From: Chitinophagaceae bacterium | GTDB taxonomy: Bacteria; Bacteroidota; Bacteroidia; Chitinophagales; Chitinophagaceae | Direction of reading: 5' to 3' | DNA length: 64,000 nucleotides | Assembly (NCBI GenBank): GCA_947455215.1 | Contig: CANGNA010000009.1 | Location: forward strand, 23,320 to 87,319 | Shown: in pieces, positions 35,341-45,100 of the stretch | How the letters are laid out: each line of letters begins with the position of its first letter | Numbering within the stretch: position 1 is the stretch's first letter | Notes under the pieces: model-generated | Seen by the model: the letters and a program-made list of their open reading frames with translations, nothing else | Told to the model about the DNA's origin: nothing | Databases searched by the model: none | Program-made: the position numbers and the translations under genes

Positions 35341-36963
35341 TATATTGCCGTACAGCTCAGCTTTCAGTTCTTTTACGCGGGCATTCTCCATGTATTCGTC
35401 GAATGTTGTTTCGCGATCTATGAGGCCGTTTGGTGTTATCTCTATTACACGGTCGGCAACAGTGTTGGCCAGCTCATGATCTCGCGTGGTGAAGAGGATG
35501 GTGCCTTTAAAGTCCTTCATGCCGTTGTTGAGTGCGGTAATGCTTTCCAGATCCAGGTGGTTGGTAGGCTCATCCAGCATCAGCAGGTTGCCCTTCAGCA
35601 TCATCATGCGGCTGAGCATACAACGCATTTTCTCACCACCGCTCAGTACAGAAGACTTCTTCAGGGTCTCTTCGCCGCTGAACAGCATACGGCCCAGGAA
35701 GCCACGGATGAAGGTTTCATCCTTCTCTTCAGAATATTGCCTCAGCCAATCGATCAGGTTGTCGTTATTGCCCTCAAAGTACTTAGAGTTATCGTTGGGC
35801 AGGTAAGTAGGCGTAATGGTCACACCCCACTTAAAGCTACCTTCGAAATTGGTGTCTTCTCCTGATAATATCTGGTAGAATGCTGTGGTAGCCAGTGAAT
35901 TGTGAGACAATACTGCCACCTTCTGGCCACGTTTCAGGTCGAAGGAAATGTCTTTGAACAATACTTCACCGTTCACGGTCTTGCCCAGACCCTTTACTTC
36001 TATTATCTGATCGCCGGCGTCGCGTATCTGGTTATTGAACAGTATGGCCGGATATTTACGGTTAGATACTGTCATCTCGTCCAGCTTGATCTTATCCAGG
36101 GCCTTTTTACGGCTGGTAGCTTGTTTAGACTTAGAGGCGTTGGCCGAGAAGCGCGCGATGAACTCCTTCAGCTCCGCTATCTTATCTTCAGCCTTCTTAT
36201 TCTGGTCGCTACGTTGTTTCAGCAACAACTGGCTCGATTCGTACCAGAAAGAGTAGTTCCCGGTAAATACGGTCAGCTTGCCGAAGTCGATATCAGCAAC
36301 GTGTGTACACACAGTATCCAGGAAGTGACGGTCATGCGATACAACCAGTACTATCTTCTCATAATCGGCCAGGAAGTTCTCCAGCCAGCCTATGGTTTCC
36401 AGGTCCAGGTCATTGGTAGGTTCATCCAGCAGCAGGATGTCGGGGTTGCCAAACAGGGCCTGTGCCAGCAGCACGCGCACCTTCTGATTACCGTCCAGCT
36501 CCTTCAGCAGTTTATTGTGGAGCGCTTCTTTAATACCCAGGTTGCTTAACAGGGTGGCCGCATCGCTTTCAGCGTTCCAGCCGTCCATTTCGGCAAACAA
36601 GCCTTCCAGCTCGCCCGCCTTTATGCCATCTTCTTCGGTAAAATCTTCTTTTGCGTAAATGGCATCTTTGGCCTGCATTACCTCAAATAATACAGTATTG
36701 CCACGCATAACAGTTTCCAGTACAGGTATTTCGTCAAATTCGTAATGGTTCTGTTTCAGCACGCTCATGCGCTGGCCTTTAGTGATCTCTACCTTGCCTG
36801 TGGTAGGGTCGATCTCGCCAGAGACGATCTTCATGAACGTAGATTTGCCGGCGCCATTAGCACCGATGATACCGTAACAGTTACCTTCCGTGAAACGGAC
36901 ATTCACATCTTCAAACAGCACGCGCTTGCCGTAGCGAAGCGATAGATTACTTACATTGATCAT
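35332..36963 (-). CDS. ABC-F family ATPase (YbiT/Uup type)
   Basis: 543 residues from ATG at 36963 (MINVSNLSLRYGKRVLFEDV); the longer frame to 36984 adds seven residues. Two nucleotide-binding domains and no membrane part, as in ABC-F translation factors acting at the ribosomal E site. NBD1: intact Walker A GANGAGKS (34-41), Walker B ILLLDE (176-181), but a signature changed to LDGNQ (156-160). NBD2: signature LSGGE (440-444) and Walker B LLMLDE intact, but the P-loop reads SHNSLATT (353-360) without glycine or lysine. A housekeeping role in translation is likelier than drug resistance. Promoter at 37005. Confidence 0.88.
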   Translation of the reverse strand: MINVSNLSLRYGKRVLFEDVNVRFTEGNCYGIIGANGAGKSTFMKIVSGEIDPTTGKVEITKGQRMSVLKQNHYEFDEIPVLETVMRGNTVLFEVMQAKDAIYAKEDFTEEDGIKAGELEGLFAEMDGWNAESDAATLLSNLGIKEALHNKLLKELDGNQKVRVLLAQALFGNPDILLLDEPTNDLDLETIGWLENFLADYEKIVLVVSHDRHFLDTVCTHVADIDFGKLTVFTGNYSFWYESSQLLLKQRSDQNKKAEDKIAELKEFIARFSANASKSKQATSRKKALDKIKLDEMTVSNRKYPAILFNNQIRDAGDQIIEVKGLGKTVNGEVLFKDISFDLKRGQKVAVLSHNSLATTAFYQILSGEDTNFEGSFKWGVTITPTYLPNDNSKYFEGNNDNLIDWLRQYSEEKDETFIRGFLGRMLFSGEETLKKSSVLSGGEKMRCMLSRMMMLKGNLLMLDEPTNHLDLESITALNNGMKDFKGTILFTTRDHELANTVADRVIEITPNGLIDRETTFDEYMENARVKELKAELYGNIMA

Positions 36964-37004
36964 AAAAAATATTGCAACGGGCAAATACCCGGTTTTTGCG
37001 GGTG

Positions 37005-37012
37005 CAAAGGTA
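37005..37012 (-). promoter_or_regulatory. ABC-F promoter -7 element
   Basis: TACCTTTG on the minus strand, followed by GCACCCGC. Transcription would begin just before the ACCCG/CGGGT leader hairpin. Confidence 0.6.
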
Positions 37013-37082
37013 CGAAAAATAAATGGCTTTCCTTCGGCAGGCTCAGGATGACAGGCCTAGTGGCTCAATAGCTCGATGTTGT

Positions 37083-37285
37083 TTGCCTGGCGGCAAAATG
37101 CCATTTCTGCCAATAAGAAATTTTGATAGTGACCGGCAGTTTTTGCTTTAGTTAACCTATGTAATCGGGTGATCTTAACAACAGGTATGAAAAATTGTAC
37201 TATTGCCATTTCTGCCGATGTGGCAATTTTGCCGGTGGCATTTCTGCCGGTTTGTTTAGTGGGTGATAGGGACATATAAGAAATT
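37083..37285. repeat. Dispersed intergenic repeat, copy 1
   Basis: Shares ordered blocks with 51280-51460: GGCAGTTTT, CTTTAG-TAA, TGTAATC-G-TGA, ATTTCTGCCGATGTGGCAA, GGCAATTTT and CTGCCGGTGGCA-like modules, then a T/G-rich end. The TGCC...GGCA modules are short inverted repeats. Confidence 0.6.
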
Positions 37286-37373
37286 TTGTAGCCCAAAAAA
37301 TGATCTTCGGCACCGCAAAGATACTATCGCGGGATACGCGTTTCCAAATAAAAGATATGCACAAAAGTGTTGC

Positions 37374-38528
37374 CTATAGCGGCAGGTTAGGGCGAGATAT
37401 AGATGGTATGTCGGGCACAGTTGCAGATATGCCATCTCCCAGTTCATAATTTTCTACTGCCGTGTTGGCGATTGTTATTACCTCCAGTATTCTTTTGTCG
37501 AGGTCGGAAACTGCCTTGCCCATCGGTGGCCATATGTCGTCAAAAAACTCATCCCGGGTTATGTATTCGGCTATCATCATGGCTCCCATCAGGCGGGTGA
37601 GCGGTTCCCGGAGGCTGTGGGCGTTGTACTGTATCAGTTCTACCAGTTTTTTATTGGCATCTGCCAGTTCCTGTGTACGACGGGCAATGATCTGCTCCTG
37701 TTCAGACACCAGCAGTTCTATCTGTTCTTTTTGTAACAATATCTCCTGGTTGCTGTTTCTGAGCTCTACATTGCGCAGTTGGAAGATCTCTTTATCTCGT
37801 GCGGCTATATTGAGCGCGCCGAGTATCTCTGCCTGTTCGGCATGTTTTTGCACCTCGAATAGTTCCTGCTCCTTTTTTAACAGGTCGGCCACGGTTCGGT
37901 TATAAGAAAAAGATAATACTATGCCCCATAGGGTGACCAATATAAAGCAGGCGATGGCATTGGTGATGGTAAGAAATGATACCTGTTCTCCGGTGAGCGG
38001 GAGGGCAGGTGCTGTATTTTTGATCATAATATCTATATACAGATATATACCCATAGATAGCAAGGCCAAAGTCACTTTAGTAGCCCATTTCTCGTTATAT
38101 TTAAGGAAGGGCATCAGACCAATGAGTGGAATAAAGTTCTGGAATCCCGTTCCCCATCCGGTTTCGTAAGCGGCAATTACCTGGTGGATACCCACTTCCA
38201 GCAGCGCTATAAGCATAGCGGTAAGGTGATGGCCACGCCGGTTGAGATAAAAAGCCAGCACGTATGACGAGATGCTGAAGAACTGCACACCAACCATCGT
38301 GCTGGTATGAAGGGTCGAGAAAACAAATATCCAAAAGAGATGTAGCAGGGAAATAAGGAAATAAGCAAGATTGGTAATGTTATAAAACCAGTAATTTTCG
38401 TCTTTTACCACCGGTGGAACATCGCTCAGATAGGCATAACACCGCCAGACCAATTTTCCTAAATAGGTAGATGGGTTTTGGGTGATCTTGTTTTCGGCGA
38501 GTTTAAATAAGTTTCCTTTTCTCGGCAT
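37374..38528 (-). CDS. Membrane sensor with coiled coil and HisKA-like domain but no ATPase domain
   Basis: 384 residues. About six hydrophobic segments (residues 50-210), a long coiled coil (about 212-295), then a dimerisation/phosphoacceptor-like helix with YNAHSLREPLTRLMG (H304). It ends about 60 residues later with a proline/serine tail. The ATP-binding HATPase domain (N, G1, G2 boxes) is absent, and no second reading frame downstream contains it. The DNA shows no frameshift. It may be a phosphotransfer partner, a pseudokinase-type sensor, or a truncated kinase. No response regulator is adjacent. Confidence 0.72.
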   Translation of the reverse strand: MPRKGNLFKLAENKITQNPSTYLGKLVWRCYAYLSDVPPVVKDENYWFYNITNLAYFLISLLHLFWIFVFSTLHTSTMVGVQFFSISSYVLAFYLNRRGHHLTAMLIALLEVGIHQVIAAYETGWGTGFQNFIPLIGLMPFLKYNEKWATKVTLALLSMGIYLYIDIMIKNTAPALPLTGEQVSFLTITNAIACFILVTLWGIVLSFSYNRTVADLLKKEQELFEVQKHAEQAEILGALNIAARDKEIFQLRNVELRNSNQEILLQKEQIELLVSEQEQIIARRTQELADANKKLVELIQYNAHSLREPLTRLMGAMMIAEYITRDEFFDDIWPPMGKAVSDLDKRILEVITIANTAVENYELGDGISATVPDIPSISRPNLPL

Positions 38529-38651
38529 TTCTTATATAAAATTAGGGAAAGTGGTTATATTTTCCGACAGAGTGGTCTATTTTTCAATGATTTACGTGCC
38601 GGGGCGCATGAAATGCGCATTTAAACGATATTAACAGTCAAAATAGATGCT

Positions 38652-38864
38652 ATGTTCACACTATGCCAGGTAACGCCGAAGACCGTTATTGTAAACGGGA
38701 AGGAATATGCTATCCGCATACTGGACGGTGATGCCGGTTTTGGTGCTGTTTGCGATGAGTTGCAACTAATTGCGTGGCCGACCGACAAAGAAGGCCGCCG
38801 CCGGGGAGGAAGAGAGGCCGAGGAAGAACTGATAAAGATGATAGTGGAGCAGCAAAAAGGATAG
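38652..38864 (+). CDS. Small hypothetical protein
   Basis: 70 residues (MFTLCQVTPKTVIVNGKEY start). A strand-rich first half (IVNGKEYAIRILDG), and a charged C-terminal helix (GGREAEEELIKMIVEQQ). No family recognised. It stands alone between the sensor gene and the toxin-antitoxin pair. Confidence 0.45.
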   Translation: MFTLCQVTPKTVIVNGKEYAIRILDGDAGFGAVCDELQLIAWPTDKEGRRRGGREAEEELIKMIVEQQKG

Positions 38865-38898
38865 GATTTTTTTGACATTTCTGTAGATAACTATTGCG

Positions 38899-38906
38899 TA
38901 AATTTG
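38899..38906 (+). promoter_or_regulatory. Promoter -7 element of the RelE/ParE module
   Basis: TAAATTTG, perfect TAnnTTTG, 20 bases before the antitoxin ATG. TTTG is present upstream but at 24 bases, outside the usual spacing. Confidence 0.55.
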
Positions 38907-38925
38907 AGTACTAAACGGAAGAGCT

Positions 38926-39192
38926 ATGACAATGGCAAGCATGAGGAAGAGGTTGTCTGATTACATAGAAACAGCTGACGATAACAAGATTAAGGCTATT
39001 TTTACGTTGGTTGAAAATGATATAGATAACGCACAGGGTATTGATGAATATGAACCGGGTAATTATTCCGAGGAATTTAAGGCTGAATTGGATAAACGAT
39101 ATTCCGATTATTTGAATGGAGAATCCCTGGTAAGCGAGGAAGAAGCTAATTACCGTATTGCGAACACCATAAAAAGTAAGCGGAGGAAATGA
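38926..39192 (+). CDS. Antitoxin of RelE/ParE module
   Basis: 88 residues, helical and charged. It has SMRKRLSDYIETADDNKIKAIF, a short form of the KIKAIYTLLE-type antitoxin start, then FKAELDKRYSDYLNGES and VSEEEAN, patterns typical of Bacteroidota antitoxins adjacent to ParE toxins. Its stop overlaps the toxin ATG by four bases (ATGA). Confidence 0.78.
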   Translation: MTMASMRKRLSDYIETADDNKIKAIFTLVENDIDNAQGIDEYEPGNYSEEFKAELDKRYSDYLNGESLVSEEEANYRIANTIKSKRRK

Positions 39193-39485
39193 ACTATACC
39201 ATTTTCTACCTGAAAAGAGCTATACAAGAGTATGATGATGCAATCGGTTGGTATGCGGAGCAAAGTGAGCGGGCTGCTTTAAATTTTCAAAAGGCAGTAG
39301 CTGAAAAGACGGATATGCTGAAGTCTGTTCCCTCTATTTATAAAAGAACACATAAAGCTTTTCGTGAAGTAGCTTTGAATAAATATCCTTTCAGTGTTAT
39401 TTATACCATTGATAGTGAAAATAAGATGGTGATCATATCTTCTATATTTCATCATAGCCGTAATCCACGGACGAAATTCAGGTAA
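39189..39485 (+). CDS. RelE/ParE family toxin
   Basis: 98 residues. RAIQEYDDAIGWYAEQSERAA and FQKAVAEKTDML form the N-terminal helix pair. YKRTHKAFREVALNKYPFSVIY is the beta-sheet core. The C-terminal IFHHSRNP is the usual ParE-like ending. Whether it cleaves mRNA or poisons gyrase cannot be told. It appears intact and translationally coupled to its antitoxin. Confidence 0.85.
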   Translation: MNYTIFYLKRAIQEYDDAIGWYAEQSERAALNFQKAVAEKTDMLKSVPSIYKRTHKAFREVALNKYPFSVIYTIDSENKMVIISSIFHHSRNPRTKFR

Positions 39486-39586
39486 TATTTTCTTTATTTC
39501 ATACTGACCTTCTACCTATTGATTACCCCTATAGCATTATTCCCGTTTCTGTAAACCAGTTACTTATCTCTTAGTTACAATAAATG

Positions 39587-39594
39587 TACCTTTG
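39587..39594 (+). promoter_or_regulatory. ribBA promoter -7 element
   Basis: TACCTTTG followed by CACCCAA, 23 bases before the ribBA ATG. The leader is too short for an FMN riboswitch. Confidence 0.6.
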
Positions 39595-39617
39595 CACCCA
39601 ATTTAGAGTAGTTTATT

Positions 39618-40817
39618 ATGCTGGATACTATAGAAGCGGCGCTGGAAGACCTTAAAAAAGGTAAATTGCTGATAGTTGTGGATGACGAGGACCGCGAGAA
39701 CGAAGGTGACTTTGTAACGGCGGCACGTAACGTAACCCCCGAGATCATCAACTTCATGTCTAAATACGGTCGCGGGCTCATTTGTGCCCCGCTTACCGAA
39801 AGCCGTTGCGACGAGCTGAAGCTGAACCTGATGGTGGAAAACAATACAGTGCTCCACCAGACACCGTTCACCGTTTCTGTAGATCTGATAGGCAATGGTT
39901 GCACTACCGGCATATCGGCCCAGGACAGGGCCAAGACCGTGCAGGCATTGATAGACCCGGCCACTCGTCCTGACGACCTGGGCCGTCCCGGTCATATCTT
40001 CCCGCTGAGGGCTAAGAATGAAGGGGTATTGCGCCGTTCCGGTCATACCGAGGCCACTGTAGACCTGGCCCGCCTGGCGGGTATGGAGCCTGCAGGTGTG
40101 CTGGTAGAGATAATGAACGACGATGGTACCATGGCCCGTATGCCTCAGCTGTTGGAAATAGCCAAACAGTTCGATCTGAAGATCATTTCTATAAAAGACC
40201 TTATTGAATACAGGTTGCAGCACGAATCACTAGTAGAGGAAGTGGTGAATGTGAAAATGCCTACCAAGCATGGCGATTTCCAGCTGTATGCCTTCAGGCA
40301 GGTAGCTACCGGCGAAAATCACCTGGCACTGGTAAAAGGTACCTGGGCACCAGATGAACCGGTGCTTACGCGTGTACACAGTTCCTGCTTTACAGGCGAT
40401 ATCCTGCACTCGCTGCGCTGCGATTGTGGCGACCAGCTGGCCGCAGCCATGGAAATGGTAGAGCGTGAAGGCAAGGGCGTGATCTTATACATGAACCAGG
40501 AGGGTAGGGGTATAGGCTTGTTCAACAAGCTGAAAGCCTACAAGCTGCAGGAAGAAGGTAAAGATACCGTGGAAGCCAACCTGGCCCTGGGCTTTAAGAA
40601 CGACCAGCGCGACTATGGTGTAGGTGCACAGATACTGCGCCACCTGGGTATAAGCAAGCTAAGACTGATGACCAATAACCCGCGCAAACGTGCCGGCTTA
40701 AGCGGTTATGGCCTGGAGATAGTGGAGAACATAGCCATAGAAATAAAGCCCAATAAGCATAACGAGTTTTACCTGCAGACCAAGCGCGATAAGCTGGGCC
40801 ACGAGATACTGAAGTAA
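39618..40817 (+). CDS. ribBA: Bifunctional DHBP synthase / GTP cyclohydrolase II
   Basis: 399 residues. The N-terminal RibB half (about 1-205) has [12 protein letters not shown] (metal and substrate acids), [22 protein letters not shown] and the [15 protein letters not shown] end. The C-terminal RibA half has [19 protein letters not shown] (zinc cysteines) and NQEGRGIGL (catalytic arginine). It makes the two riboflavin precursors from ribulose-5-phosphate and GTP. Both halves keep their catalytic residues. It stands alone; the other rib genes are elsewhere. Confidence 0.97.
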   Translation: MLDTIEAALEDLKKGKLLIVVDDEDRENEGDFVTAARNVTPEIINFMSKYGRGLICAPLTESRCDELKLNLMVENNTVLHQTPFTVSVDLIGNGCTTGISAQDRAKTVQALIDPATRPDDLGRPGHIFPLRAKNEGVLRRSGHTEATVDLARLAGMEPAGVLVEIMNDDGTMARMPQLLEIAKQFDLKIISIKDLIEYRLQHESLVEEVVNVKMPTKHGDFQLYAFRQVATGENHLALVKGTWAPDEPVLTRVHSSCFTGDILHSLRCDCGDQLAAAMEMVEREGKGVILYMNQEGRGIGLFNKLKAYKLQEEGKDTVEANLALGFKNDQRDYGVGAQILRHLGISKLRLMTNNPRKRAGLSGYGLEIVENIAIEIKPNKHNEFYLQTKRDKLGHEILK

Positions 40818-40950
40818 TTAGCTGATGTGCTGATTAGCAAATTAGCTAATACAGTGCACAGATAAATAACAGGAACGCCTACATAATAGACGTAGAAATA
40901 ATATCGTTAGTCAATCAGCTAATCGGCATATCAGCTAATCAGCTAATTTA
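40817..40950. repeat. Inverted and tandem AGCTAAT-type repeats between ribBA and glycosyltransferase
   Basis: 40817-40850 carries TTAGCTGAT, GCTGATTAGC and ATTAGCTAAT units. 40909-40950 carries the reverse-complement form (CAATCAGCTAATCGG, TCAGCTAATCAGCTAATTT). The two blocks can pair across a 58-base centre. The first block starts at the ribBA stop codon and the second ends 2 bases before the glycosyltransferase ATG. Confidence 0.6.
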
Positions 40951-40952
40951 AA

Positions 40953-42134
40953 ATGAAGATACTTTTCCTTGCCAACCGTGTGCCGTACCCGCCTTATCGC
41001 GGCGATAAGCTGAAGATATACAACCTGGCCAAAAGGCTGAAGGACCGGCATGAGCTGCACCTGCTGACGTTTGCACAAAATGAAGAGGACCTTACCTACA
41101 AGGCCGAGCTGGAAAAGATATTTACCACCGTAGAGTTCATTTATCTGCCTAAGTGGAAGAGCGCCCTGCAATGCCTGAAAGGTGCATGGGATAGTAAGCC
41201 GCTACAGGTACTTTACTTTCAGAATGCAGAGATGCAAAAGGCGGTAAATGGTAAGGTGAACAGGTTGAAGATAGATGCTGTGCATGTGCAGCACCTGCGT
41301 ATGTCGCCTTACCTGGCGCATAGAAAAGATATTGGCCGCATCCTGGACCTGCCGGATGCATTCTCTCTATACTGGGAGCGTCGCAAGACGGTGAAGCGCG
41401 GATTGCTTACTGCCTTGTTCGAGAATATGGAACAGCAGCGTGTGCTGCGTTACGAGCAAATAGTTAAGGAGTATGACATGAGCCTGGTGTGCAGCCAGGA
41501 AGACCTGGAATACATGCGCCGTACACACCAGGCCACCAATATGGACCTGTTGCCCAATGGGGTTGATATGAGCACCTTTAAGGCCACTGATCACGACTAC
41601 AGCCACAATCATACACTACTGTTTACCGGCAATATGGACTACGCGCCCAATGTGGACGCTGTGGTTTATTTTGTGCAATCGATACTGCCTGCTATACGGG
41701 AGAAAATGCCGCAGGTGAAGTTTGTAATAGCCGGCCAAAGGCCTGTGCCCAAGGTGCAGGAGCTGGCCAGCGACCATGTGACCGTTACCGGATTTATAAA
41801 AGATCTGGCGGCCATGTATAATACAGCCAGCGTGGTAGTGGCACCGCTGCGGTTTGGCGCAGGCACACAAAATAAAGTATTGGAAGCTATGGCTATGGGT
41901 ATACCTGTGGTGTGCTCTAATATTGGTTTTGCCGGCCTGGGCATACAAAGCGGCGAAGGGGCTATTATGCAAACCGATCCGCAGCAATTTGCTGCAAGTG
42001 TCATTCAATTACTATTGTCTGCAGAAGAACGTAAGCGAATGGGCGAAGTTGGTATGCACGTGATCCGAACTAAGTTCGATTGGGATGTGGTGTCCCTGCA
42101 ACTGGAGCGGCATCTGCAACAGGTGGCCAAATAA
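40953..42134 (+). CDS. Glycosyltransferase family 4
   Basis: 393 residues, GT-B fold. N-terminal ILFLANRVPYPPYRGDKLKIYNL (acceptor-side start). The C-terminal donor domain has LLFTGNMDYAPNVDAV, FVIAGQRP, VTGFIKDLAAMYNTASVVVAPLRFGAGTQNKVLEAMAMGIPVV, which contains the E-x7-E-like nucleotide sugar site. It resembles the sugar transferase (stp1/TIGR03087-like) group linked to exopolysaccharide loci, though no polysaccharide genes are nearby. Probably adds a sugar to a surface glycan; donor unknown. Confidence 0.88.
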   Translation: MKILFLANRVPYPPYRGDKLKIYNLAKRLKDRHELHLLTFAQNEEDLTYKAELEKIFTTVEFIYLPKWKSALQCLKGAWDSKPLQVLYFQNAEMQKAVNGKVNRLKIDAVHVQHLRMSPYLAHRKDIGRILDLPDAFSLYWERRKTVKRGLLTALFENMEQQRVLRYEQIVKEYDMSLVCSQEDLEYMRRTHQATNMDLLPNGVDMSTFKATDHDYSHNHTLLFTGNMDYAPNVDAVVYFVQSILPAIREKMPQVKFVIAGQRPVPKVQELASDHVTVTGFIKDLAAMYNTASVVVAPLRFGAGTQNKVLEAMAMGIPVVCSNIGFAGLGIQSGEGAIMQTDPQQFAASVIQLLLSAEERKRMGEVGMHVIRTKFDWDVVSLQLERHLQQVAK

Positions 42135-45100
42135 TTACTGGTCTTTTTTCAATACCTCTGTTTTGGTGGCGCTGTCGCTGGCGTATTGTTTTTTTAAATC
42201 GTCCTCGCGCTCTTTTTCCAGCTTCTTATTGCTTTTCAACAGGTCTGAGAAGGAGTCGAAAGATTTACGCCAGCTCATACCCACACCACCACGGGTGATG
42301 TCTTTATCCTGCACCACATCGTAATCGCTGGTGCGGAAGGCGTTGAGCCGCAGACCGCTTGTGGGGTTGAGGAGGTATTGTACGCGGAAGTCGCCAGTGA
42401 TATTAAATGTATTGGCACTGGTAGCAGAGCTGGTTGGCCTGCCCCAGTCGGACGTGCTACCTACCTGTACGTCAAGCCTGTCGTTAAGGAAAGGATGGCT
42501 TAAGCCTACCTTTATAGAATTGCGGTTGATGCCGATGTTGCTCTGGTCGTTGAGGTTGTAGTTGTTATACTTAACATCGACATTCAGTTTTTTATCTTTA
42601 AGCAAATTGGTGACCAGTGTTGTAAGGCCCAGCGATGCTGTGCTGGAAAGTAATTGGCCTACATTGGTCATAGCTGTAGATCGTGCAGCACCTGTTGTTG
42701 CCAATCCATCAGAAGGAATGAAAGAGCCTATCAGCAGCAGAGAGCCTACCTGCTCCAGTTTCTGCCTGTCGTCGCGGTTCAGGTTATTGAATTTGGTATA
42801 AGCATAAGTGCCCACAGAACGCTTCTCTGCAAGGTCCATATCGAAAGTGAGCAACGGATTGTTGAGCGTGCCGCGCATGTGCAGCAATACGTTCACAGTC
42901 TCCGGTATTTTTGCTTTCGCTTTCTCATCGTCTGTAAGGCCGGCATTATTTATCTCGGCATCCGTCAGCAGATCGTAGAGCCTTACGCGCTTAGAGTAGG
43001 TGGCATCCACATTCATTTCGGTCTCGAAGAATGGCCCTGTAAAATTGATCGTGCTGCCCTGGTTGAGTATGAACTGCCTGCGGTATTCCAGGTTTTTGAA
43101 AGTGAAGTCGTATGTGCCATCGTTTATGGCATAGGTGCCGGTGATGCGCATATCGTTGCTGGATGGCATAGACAGTTGTATGTTGCCGGTGCCATGGGCC
43201 GATATAGCGTCACCTGCTGCGGGGTCCAGCACAATGGTCATTTCAGCCAGGTCGTTCAGGTTGGCATCAATGTCCAGATCCAGCTTAAAGCGTTTGGGCC
43301 TTTTTACGGGTGCCTGGTTTTTGCCGTAGCTTTTAAATGTAACAAAACTATACGTGCTGATGCTGCCGGCTGTACTTACGGGGATGAACAGTCGCGATCT
43401 GTCGGCAGGGTAAACGTTATAAGCGTGCAGTTTTACATAGTTGAACGTTCCACGAACAGTGAAGGAGTCCATGCCGGCGATGACATTGCCATAAAACATG
43501 TTGTTGTCGTTGGCAGTGAGCTTCATCACCTCGAACTTTGGCGATCGTACCGTCACATGCATCTTCATATCGCGGAAGAGATCGTGAGAGAAGTAGCCGG
43601 TAACAAGCGCCTGGTTGTTGTTCACATCGTAAGCCTGTATGCGCCCGAAGTCGATCTTATGATTATCGATACGCACAGTGGCTGATGGGATGGTATAATA
43701 AGTACCCATGTAGTCCACCTTCATAGCGCCATTGGCCAGGTTGAGCGTGCCGTCAATTACCGGGTCGAAGGACGTGCCCCTGAAGGCCAGGTTGCCATTG
43801 ACGGTACCGCCCAGGTGACTGAAGATATCTGTAAGGAACGGGCTGGCCCAGGCCGTCTGCGCATTGTTGAAAATAACATTGCCATCCAGCTTCTGATTGT
43901 TTACGCTGTCGAAGGAAATATTACCTGAGGCAACGATAGACGAGTTACCCCTGTAGATGCCTGTCTGCGGGTCTAAGTTTACCAGCTTACGTGATCCATC
44001 GTAGTAGCCTATCAGCGTTATGGTGCCCACGGTGTCGGACCCAAATTTTACATCGGTAGCCTTCATGTTGGCCCCGATAAATATGTTCTTGAATATCTTT
44101 TCAATAGATATGGTGCCATTTATACGGCCATCGGGCTGGTACGGAGAAAGCCCTACCCAATAGCCCAGCTGGCCTACGTCCAGGTTCTCGGTGGTAATGG
44201 TCAGGCGCTGGTCGTCTTGTAAGAGGGTAGTGTTGGCAGAAACTCTTTGCAACCCAGATGATAGCAGTATGTTCTCTACCTGCAGGAAGTCTTTGGTATA
44301 AGTAACCCTGCTGCCACCTGCTATATCCCACCGGGCCCTGTTGAGGAAGAACTCTGATGGCAGTATGGACAGGAATAGGGAGTCTTTACGGGCCAGTATT
44401 TGTCCGTTGAGTGTTATAGCACTGCTGGTGTCTGGCGCGGTGGTAGCCACGGTAAAGTTGAGCGAGTCGTTGGCCAGGGTAGTAGTAAGGCTGAGGGAGC
44501 TATTGATGAAACTATCGCCGATAGCTACGTTCTCGATATTGGTAGTGAGGGCTATGTGGTCGAGGTTGCCATCGCCATTAATGGCAATGTTGCTCATGTG
44601 GAACCGGCCAATGCTGCCATAAGGTATGGTGGCATTGAGCGTTAGCTTCTGAGCTGTGGTGTTGAAGGAGCCGGATATGACGGATGTATCGAAACCTTTC
44701 ACATTATCCACCGTTACGGCCAGCAAGCTATCAATATTGCGTGTGCGTATGCTGAATTCCAGGTTCTGATCGGGCGGGAACTTAACAGGGGCATTGATAT
44801 AATTGGGTATGTACTTGGATAGATAATACTGCGCCGATTGTGGCAGGCCCGATAGCAGGTAGGTGCCTTTGATGTCGGCTGTTATGTCGTTACTTTCTAT
44901 GGTCAGTTCTTTGTAGCCATCGTTGCCCAGGGTAGAGTGCAGGAATATAGAATCTACGGCCACCTTGTGGGCATTGCGGCGCAGGTCTATATTATACAGT
45001 CGGGCATAGCCAAAGAAGTTGTCTATGTTGCTGCCCGTGCAGTCCAGGTCGAAGTCGGCAGCTGTAGTTACGGTATCGCGGGTAAGGTTCAGCGCCTTCA

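Larger units (their letters stand above)
36964..37373. other. Gene-free spacer (410 bp) with ABC-F leader and dispersed repeat
   Basis: Contains the ABC-F promoter and a leader hairpin (ACCCG 36987-36991 with CGGGT 36999-37003), a short AGCC-type repeat near 37062-37080, and copy 1 of a dispersed repeat (about 37083-37285). No convincing reading frame. Confidence 0.6.

Noticed and set aside
39486..39617. FMN riboswitch before ribBA
   Set aside because: The transcribed leader would be about 20 bases and none of the RFN conserved segments is present.
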